A DNA stretch of 64,000 bases from assembly GCA_022009995.1 (NCBI GenBank), contig CP091734.1, forward strand, positions 744,001 through 808,000, given 5' to 3'. Position numbers and translations under genes: made by a program. This DNA comes from Clostridiales bacterium (lineage in GTDB: Bacteria > Bacillota > Clostridia > Christensenellales > CAG-917). The notes beneath the pieces are model-generated. The model was given only the letters and a program-made list of their open reading frames with translations, was not told the origin of the DNA and did no database searches. Positions 8,843-20,039 of this stretch are shown here, piece by piece. How positions within the stretch are numbered: the first letter of the stretch is position 1; each line of letters opens with the position of its first letter.

Positions 8843-9871
8843 ATGAAAGTTTGCATTTACGGAGCGGGTTCGCTCGGAACGGTACTTGGAGCATACGTCG
8901 CGAAAAGCGGCGAGGAAATCGACCTTGTCAACAGGAACAAAGCGCACGTCGCCGCGTTGAAAGAGAACGGCGCAACCATCACGGGGACAGCGAATTTCAA
9001 CGTGAAAGTCAACGCGATGCTGCCCGAAGAAATGAAGGAAAAATACGACATAATTTTCCTTATGACAAAGCAGCTCAACAACAAAGAAGTCGTGAAAATG
9101 CTCACAAACTTTTTGGAGGACGACGGCGTAATCTGTACGATGCAAAACGGTCTTCCGGAACACAGCGTGTCCGAAATAATCGGCGAAGACAGGACGTACG
9201 GTTGTGCAATCGGCTGGGGCGCGCAAATGACCGCTCCCGGCGTCAGCGAACTCACGTCGGAACCCGACGCTTTGGTTTTCGCGCTCGGCGCACTCAATAA
9301 AAAAGCGCAGGAAGACAAGCATTTCAAGGAAATCGTCCGCATTCTGTCCATAATGGGCAAAGTCGAGGTTGAAGACAATTTCATAGGGGTAAGGTGGTCA
9401 AAACTTCTCGTAAACTCCGCATTCAGCGGAATGTCGGCGGTGCTCGGCTGCAATTTCGGCGAGGTCGCGGACAACAAAAAAAGCAGACTTTGCGCGCAAC
9501 GCATCATAAAAGAAATCATCGACTCAACCCGCGCGGGCGGCATTCATATTGAGCCGATTCAGGGCAAAGACGTCGTAAAACTTCTGGATTACAACAACCC
9601 GATCAAACAAAAAATCTCGTTTGCGATAATTCCCGTCGCAATCAAAAAACACCGCCTTATCCGCGCAAGTATGTTGCAGGATATCGAAAAGGGCAAACCT
9701 TGCGAGGTCGAGGCAATCAACGGCGTCGTGAGCGAGTACGGAAGAAAGGTCGGCGTGCCGACTCCCGTCAACGACAGGGCGGTCGAAATAATCCGCGGCA
9801 TCGAAGAAGGCAAGTACAAACCGTCTTTCGACAACCTGAAACTCTTCGACGACGTTCTTAAAAAGAAGTAA
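8843..9871 (+). CDS. ketopantoate reductase-family protein (PanE-like)
   Basis: This 342-residue NAD(P)H-dependent reductase starts with the Rossmann signature CIYGAGSLGTVLG and shows the PanE pattern FLMTKQLNN, MQNGLPE, RWSKLLVNSAFSGMSAVLG with the catalytic-type Lys, and a closing VPTPVNDRAVEII. The family reduces 2-dehydropantoate to pantoate for coenzyme A synthesis. Many clostridial paralogues act on other 2-oxo acids, and no other pantothenate gene is nearby, so the exact substrate is uncertain. ATG 8843 follows AAGGAG. The gene stands alone between its own promoter and a terminator. Confidence 0.85.
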   Translation: MKVCIYGAGSLGTVLGAYVAKSGEEIDLVNRNKAHVAALKENGATITGTANFNVKVNAMLPEEMKEKYDIIFLMTKQLNNKEVVKMLTNFLEDDGVICTMQNGLPEHSVSEIIGEDRTYGCAIGWGAQMTAPGVSELTSEPDALVFALGALNKKAQEDKHFKEIVRILSIMGKVEVEDNFIGVRWSKLLVNSAFSGMSAVLGCNFGEVADNKKSRLCAQRIIKEIIDSTRAGGIHIEPIQGKDVVKLLDYNNPIKQKISFAIIPVAIKKHRLIRASMLQDIEKGKPCEVEAINGVVSEYGRKVGVPTPVNDRAVEIIRGIEEGKYKPSFDNLKLFDDVLKKK

Positions 9872-9897
9872 CCGCAAAGTCAAAAAACAACAAACAA

Positions 9898-9923
9898 AAC
9901 CGTCCGGATGCGGGCGGTTTTTT
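9898..9923 (+). terminator. intrinsic terminator after the PanE-like gene
   Basis: A GC-rich hairpin with arms ACCG/CGGT extended inward by CC/GG is followed by a run of T residues. Confidence 0.7.
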
Positions 9924-10000
9924 GTTGAAAAAAGGCGAGGATGATAGGATTTTAAGGTTTTCTACCAAATCTTTACAATCACAAAAAATCGTGCAAATAC

Positions 10001-10029
10001 TTTACATTCCCGAATTTTCGTATTATTAT
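10001..10029 (+). promoter_or_regulatory. putative promoter of the oxidoreductase-hypA operon
   Basis: TTTACA (10001-10006) and TATTAT (10024-10029) are separated by 17 nt. The region from 10030 to 10274 is an AT-rich leader in which I see no convincing gene. Confidence 0.5.
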
Positions 10030-10274
10030 TCATAGTGTAAACAAAAATATATCAAAGATATATTGAAAATGCGGCAATTTCGGACGGAAAATCCGATAAT
10101 TCTTGCAAAAGAGGACGTATCAAAAACACCCGAATTTTACAAAAAAGGTTTTAACGACGCGAAAATTTTGAAGCCCTACCGCGCGCAGTATTTATCGTAT
10201 GTGCAAGGAAGGGCGACGAAATGGCGCGCTCGAAACGAAATTTATAAAACAAATTTTCAAAGGAGAAAACAGCA

Positions 10275-13128
10275 ATGGCAGAGATGAGTAAAGCTTACAC
10301 ACCGGAGTTTATGGGCGATCCCAATCCGCGTGAAAAAATTCTCAAACTCGCAAGAAAATCACCGACTGCGTCGACCATAAGATTCTGGGCGTCACGGTAA
10401 ACGATCCCGAATACTGGGGACTTGCCTGCGTGGTTACCGACGAAATGGCGGACGTCGCGCTGAAAATGAAAGTGCGCCATCACTATACGTTTGAAGACCT
10501 TCTTGCAAAGAATCCCGAACTCGGGAAAGAAAAACTTCAAAAGTTGCTTGACGACATGAGCAGAATCGGTATTCTGGAATACGATTACGGCGACAATTAC
10601 GACCACAACGGTCCCATTAAGGGCGCAAAGAAAATCCGTCGTTATACGTTACCGATGTTCGTTCCCGGTTCTGCGGAATTCACGAACATGATAAAGAAGC
10701 AGCTTGACGACCATCCGGAACTCGCGATGTTCTTCGAGCGTATGACGTATCTTCCCCTGACAATGGTCACGGCTATGGTTCCCCCGGGAGGCGCGGGAAT
10801 CGGTATGCACGTTATCCCCGTCGAGAAAGCAATCGAGATGGAAAACGGCACAATGGATATCGAGCATATTTCGTATTGGCTCAAAGTACGAAGGTCACCT
10901 TGGCGTAGGCATTTGTTCGTGCCGTTACGGCAGGGCGAAACTGGGCGAAGGCTGCGGCGACAGCTGTGAAGAATGGTGCATCGGTATCGGCGATATGGCG
11001 GATTACTGCCGCGAAACGGGCAAAGGCCGCGATATCACTTACGACGAGGCAATGCAAATTCTGAAAAACGCCGAAAAGAACGGTTTCGTACATCAGATCA
11101 CGAATATCGACGGCGAAAACAAGATTTTCGCAATCTGCAACTGCAACGTCAATATCTGCAACGCTCTGCGTACGTCGCAACTTTTCAACACGCCTAATAT
11201 GTCCAGAAGCGCGTACGTCGCAAGGGTTGAAAAAGACAAATGCGTGGCGTGCGGCAAGTGCGTGGAATACTGCCCCGCCGGCGCGGTAAAACTCGGACAA
11301 AAACTTTGCACGAAACAGGGCGAAATCAAATATCCGAAGCACGAACTCCCCGACAATCTCAGCTGGGGACCCGACAAGTGGGACGAAGATTACCGCGACA
11401 ACAACCGCATCAACTGCTACGAAACGGGTACGTCGCCTTGTAAGGTTGCATGTCCCGCTCACATCGCGGTTCAGGGCTACATAAGAAAAGCAAAAGAAGG
11501 CAAGTACAGGGAAGCGTTGGAACTTATCAAAAAGGACAATCCGTTCCCCGCAATCTGCGGACGCGTCTGCAATAAGCGTTGCGAAGCCGCCTGCACAAGG
11601 GGCACCATCGACGAAGCCGTCGCAATCGACGACATCAAGAAGTTCATCGCGGAACAAGACCTGCACGCGGAAACGAGATTCGTTCCCGAAGTCGTCATTC
11701 CGTCGAACGTCGATAAGCAATGGTCCGAAAAAATCGCAATCATCGGTGCAGGCCCTGCGGGACTTTCCTGCGCATACTATCTTGCGACGAAAGGATACAA
11801 ACCCACCGTGTTTGAAAAGAACGCGCGTCCCGGCGGAATGCTCACTTACGGTATTCCTTCCTATAAACTCGAAAAGGACGTCATCGAGGCTGAAATCGAC
11901 GTACTGCGCGAACTCGGCGTCGAAATTAAATGCGGCGTGAACGTCGGCACCGACGTCACCATCGACGAACTCAGAAAACAAGGCTACAAGGCGTTTTACG
12001 TTGCAATCGGCTGCCAGGACGGCAGACTCCCCGGCGTACCCGGCGAAGACGCAATCGGCACGGATATGGCTGTATCGTTCCTGCACGACGCAACCGAAAA
12101 CCACGACAGAAAACTTGTCGGCAAGACGGTTGTCATCGGCGGCGGCAACGTTGCGGTGGACTGCGCTCGCACGGCTGTCAGATTCGGTTCCGAAGAAGTC
12201 GGCATGTACTGTCTCGAATCGCGCGAAACAATGCCCGCGTCCGTAAACGAAATCAAAGAAACGCTCGAAGACGGCATCTCGATCAACAACGGTTGGGGTC
12301 CCAAAGAGATTCTGAAAGACGAAAGGCAACGTTAAAGCGGTCGTGTTCAAGAAATGCCTGTCGGTCATCGATCCGAAGACAAATCGCTTCAACCCGCAAT
12401 ACGACGAAAACGACACGATTACGGTCGAGGCGCAACACGTCATCTTCGCAATCGGTCAGTCCGTTGTCTGGAACGACTTGCTGAAAGGCACGAAGGTTGA
12501 GTTCCATCACGGTAATTATCCCGTTGCGGATTCTCTGACTTATCAGACGGCGGAACCCGACATTTTCGTCGGCGGCGACGTATACAGCGGACCGAAATTC
12601 GCAATCGACGCAATCGAAGCGGGCAAGAACGCGGCAGTATCGCTGCATCGTTTCGTACAGCCCGGCACGAGCATGACCATCGGCCGCAACAGAAGACAGT
12701 TTGTCGAGCTTGACAAAGACAACATCGTCATCGACAGCTACGATACGGCAGGCAGACAGGAAGCGAAAGAACTCGACGGCGACAAGCACTCTTTCCGCGA
12801 TCTGCACGGCACTCTCACCGAAGAACAGGTCAGGATCGAAGCGTCAAGGTGCTTGGGCTGCGGCGCGAGCATCGTCGACGAAAACAAATGTATCGGTTGC
12901 GGTGTCTGCACCACGAAGTGCGAATTCGACGCAATCCATCTGCATCGCGAACATCCCGAATGCTCCAAGATGAGCAGAAGCGAAGATAAGTTCAAGGAGA
13001 TTTTACCGTACGCCATAAAACGCGGTATGAAAATCGCGTTCGGCAAGAAAACGCCCGAAGAAAAGGCTTCGCAAAAACGCCATAAGGCTCAGAAAAAAGC
13101 GGCAAAACAAGCCAAAAAGGATAAGTAA
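10275..13128 (+). CDS. large multi-domain Fe-S/FAD oxidoreductase, GltD-like (three frameshifts)
   Basis: When three small indels (near 10355, 10885 and 12325) are corrected, one protein of about 950 residues results. In order it has an N-terminal helical region ending in a Cys-rich segment (CSCRYG, CGDSC, CNCNVNIC), a 4Fe-4S ferredoxin motif (CVACGKCVEYCP), and a GltD-type Fe-S region (CKVACP, CGRVCNKRCEAAC). An FAD-binding fold (IIGAGPAGLSCAYYLA) and an NAD(P)-binding fold (VIGGGNVAVDCARTA) follow, then a C-terminal ferredoxin motif (CIGCGVCTTKCEF) and a Lys-rich tail. It should move electrons between NAD(P)H and low-potential Fe-S partners in the cytoplasm; the electron acceptor is unknown. 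ATG 10275 follows AAAGGAG. hypA starts 3 nt after its stop. Confidence 0.85.
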
Positions 13129-13131
13129 TTT

Positions 13132-13476
13132 ATGCACGAACTCGGGGTGGTCTTCCATATCGCGGACATAGTGCGCGACGTCGCGGTCGAAAACAAGGCG
13201 ACGAAAGTCCAGAAAGTCGTCATGCAAATCGGCGAAGTATCGACGGTCGTCAACGACCAGCTTATCGATTGCTGGAACTGGAACGCAAACCGTACGGAAC
13301 TTCTGAAAGGTTGCGTGCTGGAAATCGAACCGGTGAAAGCCGTGACGTACTGCGAAGACTGCAAGAAAGAATACGAAACGGTCAAATACGGCAAAATCTG
13401 CCCGTATTGCAAAAGCGAAAGGACTTATCTTTTGAGGGGCAACGAAGTCATGATAAAAGAAATCGTCGTGGAATAA
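13132..13476 (+). CDS. hypA: HypA/HybF-like nickel metallochaperone
   Basis: This 114-residue protein has the family layout: N-terminal MHEL with the Ni-binding His2, and a zinc finger formed by CEDC and CPYC. HypA delivers nickel to NiFe hydrogenase or urease precursors. Here no hydrogenase or other hyp gene is nearby; the gene is coupled to the Fe-S/FAD oxidoreductase instead. It may serve a hydrogenase elsewhere in the genome, or be a zinc-ribbon partner of the oxidoreductase (inference). An intrinsic terminator follows, closing the two-gene operon. Confidence 0.85.
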   Translation: MHELGVVFHIADIVRDVAVENKATKVQKVVMQIGEVSTVVNDQLIDCWNWNANRTELLKGCVLEIEPVKAVTYCEDCKKEYETVKYGKICPYCKSERTYLLRGNEVMIKEIVVE

Positions 13477-13490
13477 GCGGCGGAAATCAA

Positions 13491-13521
13491 AAAACCATCG
13501 GGTGTTTTCCCGATGGTTTTT
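13491..13521 (+). terminator. intrinsic terminator after hypA
   Basis: The arms AAACCATCGGG and CCCGATGGTTT form a long perfect hairpin with T residues after it. It lies between convergent genes and could act in both directions. Confidence 0.85.
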
Positions 13522-13531
13522 CTTTGTGCTT

Positions 13532-16150
13532 TTATTCTTCTTTTTCCTTTTCCTGTTCGTCGAAAAACGCGACGATGCGTTTCTTCACGTTACGCGGGAT
13601 TTTTCTGTAATAAATACTGTTAAAGAAGTTTACGGGGTGCAGCGACACGAAAAGCCTTGTGAAGAACGCGGCGGCGGAATTTCCCTTGATTTCGATATCG
13701 GCGGCGGACGTTATCGGCAGCGATTCGTCAAGACCGTTTATGGGGCAAGTGCGCCCGAGATTTACCGTGATTTCTTGTTTCGCCGGGGACAAGGTCAAAG
13801 AAGTTGTCCGAAAACTTTGCGCCGTTAATATTGTTTTTGATGAACACGCCGCGCGCAAACACGTCCGTTGAAAGTGTGATTTTAAGCACGCCGTCGCGGA
13901 TAAAGTCGTATTCTCTTTTGATGACGGGGTGCAAAAGTCGCGCGTATTTTTCCCGTCTTACAAGCCTTGTGTCGGTATATTTTCCGTCTTCCGTTTCAAG
14001 TTCCGCATAAGCAAAACACCTTAAACGTTTGTTCTGATTTCTCACGATTGCCATACCTTGTGCAAGTTGCATTTTGCTTTCTCCGGCGGCAAGGGTAATG
14101 TCGCTATGTTTCTCAACAAGCACTTCACCGTCGTAATTGCACACCTTAAACGTGAGTTTTGCTGAAATATCCTTATTTGTGTCATTGAAAGTGTGGACGT
14201 AAAAACCGCCGTCCACTACGTCGATATTGACTGCGACGGGCGCGTAATAACGCCTTAAATAATACCCCGCCGCTTTAATACTTTCGTCAAAATCTCTTAC
14301 CGACCAGCTGAGCCCCTCGAACACGTCGTTGAGTTGCCAGACGATAGTGCCGTTCACGGTGGGCTTATTGCGCCTGAAATGCGACACCCCTTCGCGAAGA
14401 CCTTCCGCCTGTGCGATTTGCGAGGCGTAAACCCAACCCGAAATATCTTTCGGCGCGTTGAATCTTTCAAGGGTATAATACTTGATTTGCCGATGCCGTT
14501 TGTCGAAAAGTCGCGGGCTTTCAGTTTTTTGGAATTTATATTTTCGTCGTCGCCGAGAATATTTTTCATACTGTTTTCGGACGGCAGACTCATCATGCCG
14601 AATTCGCTTGCAAAGCGGGGCAGGCGTTTTTTGAAATAAGTCGCGGGCTTCATACCGTGCCACACCGCCCAGATATGCGCGTCGCCGACGTTGTCCGCGG
14701 CGTATCCGAACATATACGACACGCCCGACGGGCTGCCGGGGATATACGCAACGTCGGAATTTTCTTGCACGATTTTTTTCAGGTCGTAATAGAAAAACGG
14801 TTCCGCCACGTCGATATAGCGCGAGAAAAACATCCAGTTGACGGACATCGCCTCAATCTCGTTATTGCCGCAGAACAGCGCAAGCGACGGGTGGAAGTGC
14901 AGACGTTTCACCTGATATTCCGCTTCCTTTTTTACGTTTTCCATAAACGCGGGCAGGAAAAGGGGATATCCCTGACACGCAAACGGGAAGTCCTGCCACA
15001 CAAGGATACCGCGCTTGTCGCACTCGTCATAGAAAAACTCGTTTTCGTATCCGCTCCCGCCGAATATTCTTATCATATTCATATTCATAAATTCGACGTC
15101 GGAAAGCAAACGACGGCATTTTTCCTGTCGAAAACGTCCGTGACGTCGGGCGGGACGTAATTCGCGCCTTTATGAAAAGGGGCACGCCGTTTAACGTAAA
15201 GCGGAAGTTTTTGCCGATTTCGTCGGGGCTGTTGTCGAAAACAAGGTCGCGAAGACCGATTTTCACGATTTTGCCGTCGACGATTTCGTCGCCGCGGCTC
15301 AGACTTACCACGACTTCGTACAAAGGTTGTTCGGGCTTATCCGACAAATCTCTTGTCCACCAAAGCTTAGGGTTTTTGATTTCGATATCCGCCTTGAACA
15401 AGCCGTTTCGATTTCGATGCCTTTTGCGTTGAACTCCGACTTATCGGGGGACAGCACCGAAAAGAAGGTTGAAAAATCGTCCGTCGTATTGTATCTTTCG
15501 ACGCGCGCCGTCATCGACAGCGTTACCGCGCCGTCCGAGTTGTGTTTTTGCGATATTCTGAAATCGGAAATTTCCGCGCCGCACGCCGTTTCGAGATACA
15601 CGTCTTCGCGGATGCCCGACGCGGGGGCAAAGGGCGCAAAGTCCCAGCCGAAGTGGAAGGCGGGTTTTCTTATATGCACGTCGCCCGTAAGACCGTTGAG
15701 ATTTTTCGGTGTTTTGATGAGTTTGGTTGCGCCGACGACGAAAGCAACCGGCCCGCAGATTCTGACTTCCAGCACGTTTTCGCCCGGCTTTAACAGCGAT
15801 TTCACGTCGCGGCGGAAAGGCAGAAACGCGTTTTCGGAATGGTCGACCTCCTGGCCGTTCAGAACGACGAAAGCGAGCGTGTCGATTTTGTTCAGCACAA
15901 GGAAAACCTTGTCGGCTTTCAAAAAGTCCTCGCTCACGTTGAAAGTTTTCCGATAAATCCAGTCGTCCGTGCCCGCGCGGAAAAACCATTCGTTATCGCG
16001 CGTGTTTTCGGGCGAAACGTCCACAAGGGGGTTTTTCATGCGGTCAAGGCGGATAAGATCCAGAAAGTTCGTGCCGGGAACAACCGCGTCAAAAAAGCTC
16101 GCGTCCCTTGACGACTTGAATTGCCATTTTCCGTTCAGATCGAGTTTCAT
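13532..16150 (-). CDS. beta-mannosidase-like glycoside hydrolase, family GH2 (several frameshifts)
   Basis: The locus encodes one GH2 enzyme of about 870 residues, broken by at least four indels (about 15390, 15150, 14490 and 13830). The N-terminus MKLDLNGKWQF and the jelly-roll region match beta-mannosidases. In the TIM barrel, FCGNNEIE carries the general acid/base Glu and ASEFGMM the nucleophile Glu; WQDFPFACQGYP and TIVWQLNDVFEGLSW are further beta-mannosidase signatures. There is no signal peptide, so it should be cytoplasmic and hydrolyse imported manno-oligosaccharides. No transporter is adjacent. All catalytic motifs are intact, so I read the breaks as indel errors rather than decay. 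Confidence 0.85.
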
Positions 16151-16293
16151 AAAGTAATGTTGCCTTTTTTTCGTAGGTGATAAACAAATTATACGACGAT
16201 TTTCGGGGCGTTGTCAATGCGTGCCGAACAAGGTTTGTATTATTTTTTCCCGGCAGCCGAAAAGTCTTGTAAAGCGCAACAACTTAAAATTAT

Positions 16294-16323
16294 TGACAAT
16301 TCGTTTTGATACATAATAAAATA
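16294..16323 (+). promoter_or_regulatory. putative promoter of the lipoprotein pair
   Basis: TTGACA (16294-16299) and TAAAAT (16318-16323) are separated by 18 nt, 27 nt before the start codon. Confidence 0.55.
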
Positions 16324-16350
16324 ATTATATCAAAATAACGGAGACGGCAA

Positions 16351-17269
16351 ATGAAAAAGAAAATTCTTTTATCACTTACGGCGATTGCGATTGTGTTCAC
16401 GTCGCTGTTTTCTTTTACCGCTTGCAACAAAAACAAGGTAAAAATCACAAAGAATATGAAGCCCGAAAAAGTTTATGAGGCAATCGTAAAAAGCGACGTC
16501 AAGTCGTACACGCTTGAGATGAAAAGCGAGGGATATACGCAGTATTATCGCGCAACGACCGAAGGGTTTTCGTTGACGCACGTCGAGGGCGATAAGACAA
16601 GTTTCAGCGCATATATCTATGACGGCAAACGATTCTATACAATGAACAAAGATGGCGATGACGTCAGCATCGATATTATGGATATGTTGGGGGCAAAATC
16701 GTCCGAAGCCACTCAATATCGATATTATTTGATGAACTATTATGTTTTAGATACTCTTGAGGGTTACATTTACAACGAAAAAAACGGCTATAAGAACGAT
16801 TATTCGGTAAAAGTCGAAAAGGGCAAACTTATTATTATCGCCAATGATGAGGACGTCCGGGTCACCCTTTCCAAAATCAACGAAACCACGCTTGAAGTGC
16901 CGCAAGAACTTAGCGATTATGCCACCCGCGCGACGACGTCGTATGCCGCAAGCTTTGAAGAAATCGACGGAAAGTTTGCGTTCACCGAGCTCAATTTACC
17001 TTACAAAGTTTAGTATTCCGGAAACGTTCAACGGGAAAACGGTCACTGCGATAATAGGTAAAGACAGCAGCAATAAGTGCAACAAATTAACGATTCCCGC
17101 AAGTGTGACTTACATTGAGAATTTACAGAAAGTGGTTTATTCTTCAAGCGATATTTATTACTCGGGAACAAAAGCGCAGTGGGGAGCAGTCGAAATTAAA
17201 AAAGACGGCTTGTCACAGACATTTACCGTACATTGCACCGACGGCGACGTCGAAATCACAAAGGACTAA
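16351..17269 (+). CDS. lipoprotein with C-terminal BspA-like repeat (one frameshift)
   Basis: The product is about 306 residues. A lipoprotein signal ends at FTACNK, giving a membrane-anchored extracytoplasmic protein. Residues about 30-220 form a domain of unknown function. After a frameshift near 17005 the rest of the protein contains IPETFNGKTVTAI, LTIPASVTYIE and YYSGTKAQWGAVEI, which is the hallmark of BspA-type leucine-rich repeats (LRR_5) in gut Clostridia. It closes with a short C-x-D-G-D strand. The next gene encodes a paralogue with the same plan 12 nt downstream, so this is a tandem duplication. Ligand unknown. Confidence 0.75.
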
Positions 17270-17281
17270 GGAGGCGAAATT

Positions 17282-18234
17282 ATGAAAAAGAAATTTGTAT
17301 TTATAATGATGGCGATAATCCTCGTCCTTTCTGTGGCGATAGGATGTGCCGCCTGCAACAAGAAAGGCGAACTGAAACTCAACAATAAAATGGACGCCGG
17401 AGAGATTATGGCGGCGCTTGTAAACGCCGATATCAAAAGTTTGACCATGGTCGCGACGGAAAGGAGAAAACGGGGAAGACAAAATCACTTACGCCACCCA
17501 AAACGGGTTTTGCAAAATAACCGAAAAAGACGGCGTGAAAACCCAAATCGATATGGTATTTTACGAGGACGGCAGATATTACAATCTGTCAAAAAAAGGC
17601 GAAACAACAACGAAAACGGTTTATTCGTTGGACGGCAACGTAATCAATATGAGCTGGGTTGATGCGGTCACGGAAGAACTTGATTCCCTCAACAATTTCT
17701 TGTTTGCATACAAAATATACAAAGATAACGACGAGGAATTCGACGATATCAAAGTGCGCGTCGAAAACAAGAACAGCATAGTTACCGAGATCGAAGAGTC
17801 AAAGATTGTTTATAAGGATTTTAACAAGACGAACTTAGTCGTGCCCGAGGAGTTTAAGGATTATAAATCGTATGAGTCCCAGCCTGTCGGCATTTACGAA
17901 AGGACTTATATCAACGGACAGGAAGGACGTGAGTTTTCAGGACGAAAGGCAGGCATGGAGTTCAAGGAATTTACGATTGCCTCAAAATATACGATTGACG
18001 GCGTCGAATTGCCCGTAATAAGCGCAAGTATCAGCAACGACTATGCACAAATAATGAATATTCCGACAAGTGTCGTTAAAATTAGTTTCCTAAACGATTC
18101 CTACAACACCGAGTTCCGCTATATGGGGACGAAAGCCGAGTGGGCAAAAGTGAGCATTGCAGAAACCGAAAAAAGAAATCGTCGTAAAATGCACCGACGG
18201 CGAAGTCACGGTCGAAAAGAGAGCAAACGACTGA
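17282..18234 (+). CDS. paralogous lipoprotein with BspA-like C-terminus (two frameshifts)
   Basis: This gene of about 317 codons has the same plan as its upstream neighbour: lipobox CAACNK, a DAGEIMAALVNADIKSLTM start that parallels MKPEKVYEAIVKSDVKSYTL, and a C-terminal region with IMNIPTSVVKI and FRYMGTKAEWAKVSI. The frame breaks near 17465 and again near 18170, where one extra A in an A-run displaces the true end (KCTDGEVTVEKRAND, stop at 18232). It is preceded by GGAGG and is almost certainly co-transcribed with the upstream lipoprotein. Extracellular role unknown. Confidence 0.75.
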
Positions 18235-18284
18235 CAAAGAACGTTTAGTTTTTTAAGGAACAGTTATTGCTTAAAGAGCAAAAC

Positions 18285-18311
18285 AAAACCCCGAATTGCT
18301 TCGGGGTTTTT
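18285..18311 (+). terminator. intrinsic terminator between lipoprotein and mscL
   Basis: AAAACCCCGAA and TTCGGGGTTTT form a strong stem followed by T residues. It lies between convergent genes and may serve both. Confidence 0.85.
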
Positions 18312-18324
18312 CATTGGTTTTGGA

Positions 18325-18904
18325 TTATTCCTTGTCGGCGCGTTGCGCTTTGAGTTCGTCAAGAATTGCCGAAAGCAGTTCCTGCGTTTTGTCGGGAGCG
18401 GGTTCAACGGGCGCGACTTCAACGGGAGCGGGTTCTGCGGGGGCTTCTTCTGCGACTGCGACTTCTTCTTGGGCTTCCGTCGTTTCGGCGTCGCCGTTCT
18501 TTCGTTACTTTTTGTGCAAGTTGTCCCAGCCTTGCTTTTTCTTTGTCGCCGATTTCGCGCGCCTTATTGATTGCTTTCACGACAAGGAAGAGTACAAGCG
18601 CGGTGAGAAGGAAAGTAACGATTGCGGAAATAACCGCGCCGAAGTCCAAAATGACCGCTTCTTTTACGACTGCGCCTGTCGTCGCGTCGATGACGGGATC
18701 TCTCAGGACGACTTGAAGGCTTTTGCCGTCTTGTCCCAAAGGAATCATATTGATAAGGGGTTGAAGTATACCTTTGACAAGCGAGTTTACGATTGCGGTG
18801 AACGCGCTGCCGATAATCATACCTACTGCAAGATCAAGGACGCTGCCACGATTGATGAACGCCTTGAATTCCTGCCAAAGTTTGAATTCGTGTTTCTTTT
18901 TCAT
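18325..18904 (-). CDS. mscL: large-conductance mechanosensitive channel MscL (one frameshift)
   Basis: The protein of about 193 residues starts MKKKHEFKLWQEFKAFINRG, followed by the first MscL helix (VLDLAVGMIIGSAFTAIVNSLV) and the second helix (AIVTFLLTALVLFLVVKAIN). MscL opens under membrane tension and releases solutes during osmotic downshock. The frame breaks near 18500. The corrected C-terminus is an unusual Ala/Pro/Glu-rich extension of about 50 residues ending in LSAILDELKAQRADKE, longer than in standard MscL (about 136 residues). The start at 18904 was chosen because the homologous region begins there. Confidence 0.92.
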
Positions 18905-19108
18905 AAAGTGTGCTCCATAACTTGATTTTCGAGAGATAATATAGCACACCGCGAATAAGTTTGCAAGTATATGATTAAAAATAATTATATAATTATATAA
19001 GCAACAGATTTAAGCCGTACGACCGACAAAACCCGCAAAACCCGCCAAATCTTGACAGCGCGCCGCACGGGTGATAAAATATATACAACAATATTTTCGG
19101 AGAAGACT

Positions 19109-19973
19109 ATGTATCATATTATTATAAATCCCGTCGGCGGCAAGGGCGAAAGCCAAAAAGCGCTGCAAACGGTCAAAAAATTGCTGGACGCCAAAAAAGT
19201 GCCGTATATCGTGCATGAAACGCAATACGCGCACCACGCAACCGAAATCGCAAGGGAACTTTCGCGTGAACCCGATACAAAAATCATTGCAATGGGCGGC
19301 GACGGCTCCTTCCACGAGGTGCTTTGCGGCATTGAAAACTTTGGAAACGTTACGCTCGGGCTTATCGCGTGCGGCAGCGGCAACGACTTTATCAAAAAGT
19401 CCGGTCACCCCAAAGACGTCGAAAAAGCACTTGACGTAATTTTAAAAGGCAACGTCGGTTACGTCGACTATATGGACCTCGGCACGACAAGGTGTCTGAA
19501 CGTCGCGGGCGGCGGCATGGACGTGGACGTCCTTGTGAAATACGCCTCAGTCAAAAAACTGAAAGGCAGCGCGGCGTATAATTACGCCTTGATTTACACC
19601 CTGTTACATACCCGCTTCCACAAACTCCGCCTGATTGTCGACGGAAAAACGATGGATAAAAGCGTGTTTATGATCGGAATCGGCAACGGCGGCTTTATCG
19701 GCGGCGGATTGCCCATTTGCCCGCACGCGGAAGTGTCGGACGGGAAACTTGACGTCGTTATCGTCAACGAAATGAAAAAAAGACGGATTCCGTCGATGCT
19801 TCTGAAATTTGAAAGGCAAACACGTCGAGGACAAAACCGTTGAAGAATTCCGCACCGACCGCGTCATTATCGAGGCTCTGGACGACAGTCGGTTTGAACT
19901 TGACGGCGAGATTATCGAGGACAGATACCTTGACATAAAAGTTGTGCCGAACAAACTGAAAATGTTTATGTAA
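19109..19973 (+). CDS. diacylglycerol kinase-family lipid kinase (one frameshift)
   Basis: This lipid kinase of about 288 residues shows the DAGK catalytic-domain motifs: IIINPVGGKGES at the N-terminus, the nucleotide-binding MGGDGSFHEVL, and LGLIACGSGNDFIK. It phosphorylates diacylglycerol or a related lipid at the membrane surface, recycling headgroups. The frame shifts near 19815 and continues to 19973 with the usual C-terminal strand pattern (RVIIEALDDSRFELDGEI). ATG 19109 is preferred over the upstream in-frame start because of the position of the conserved HIIINP motif and a GGAGAAG site. Confidence 0.9.
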
Positions 19974-19992
19974 AAAACCAAATTTTTACCAC

Positions 19993-20023
19993 AAAAAAAG
20001 CACTTCGCAAAGAAGTGCTTTTT
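19993..20023 (+). terminator. intrinsic terminator between convergent genes
   Basis: AAAGCACTTC and GAAGTGCTTT form a perfect stem flanked by A and T runs on either side, so it can work in both directions. Confidence 0.85.
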
Positions 20024-20039
20024 GTTTGGAGTTTCAAAG

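Noticed and set aside
10063..10287. 74-codon open frame before the Fe-S/FAD oxidoreductase
   Set aside because: It starts without a ribosome binding site, overlaps the true SD and start of the next gene and has no recognisable domain; it is probably leader sequence.
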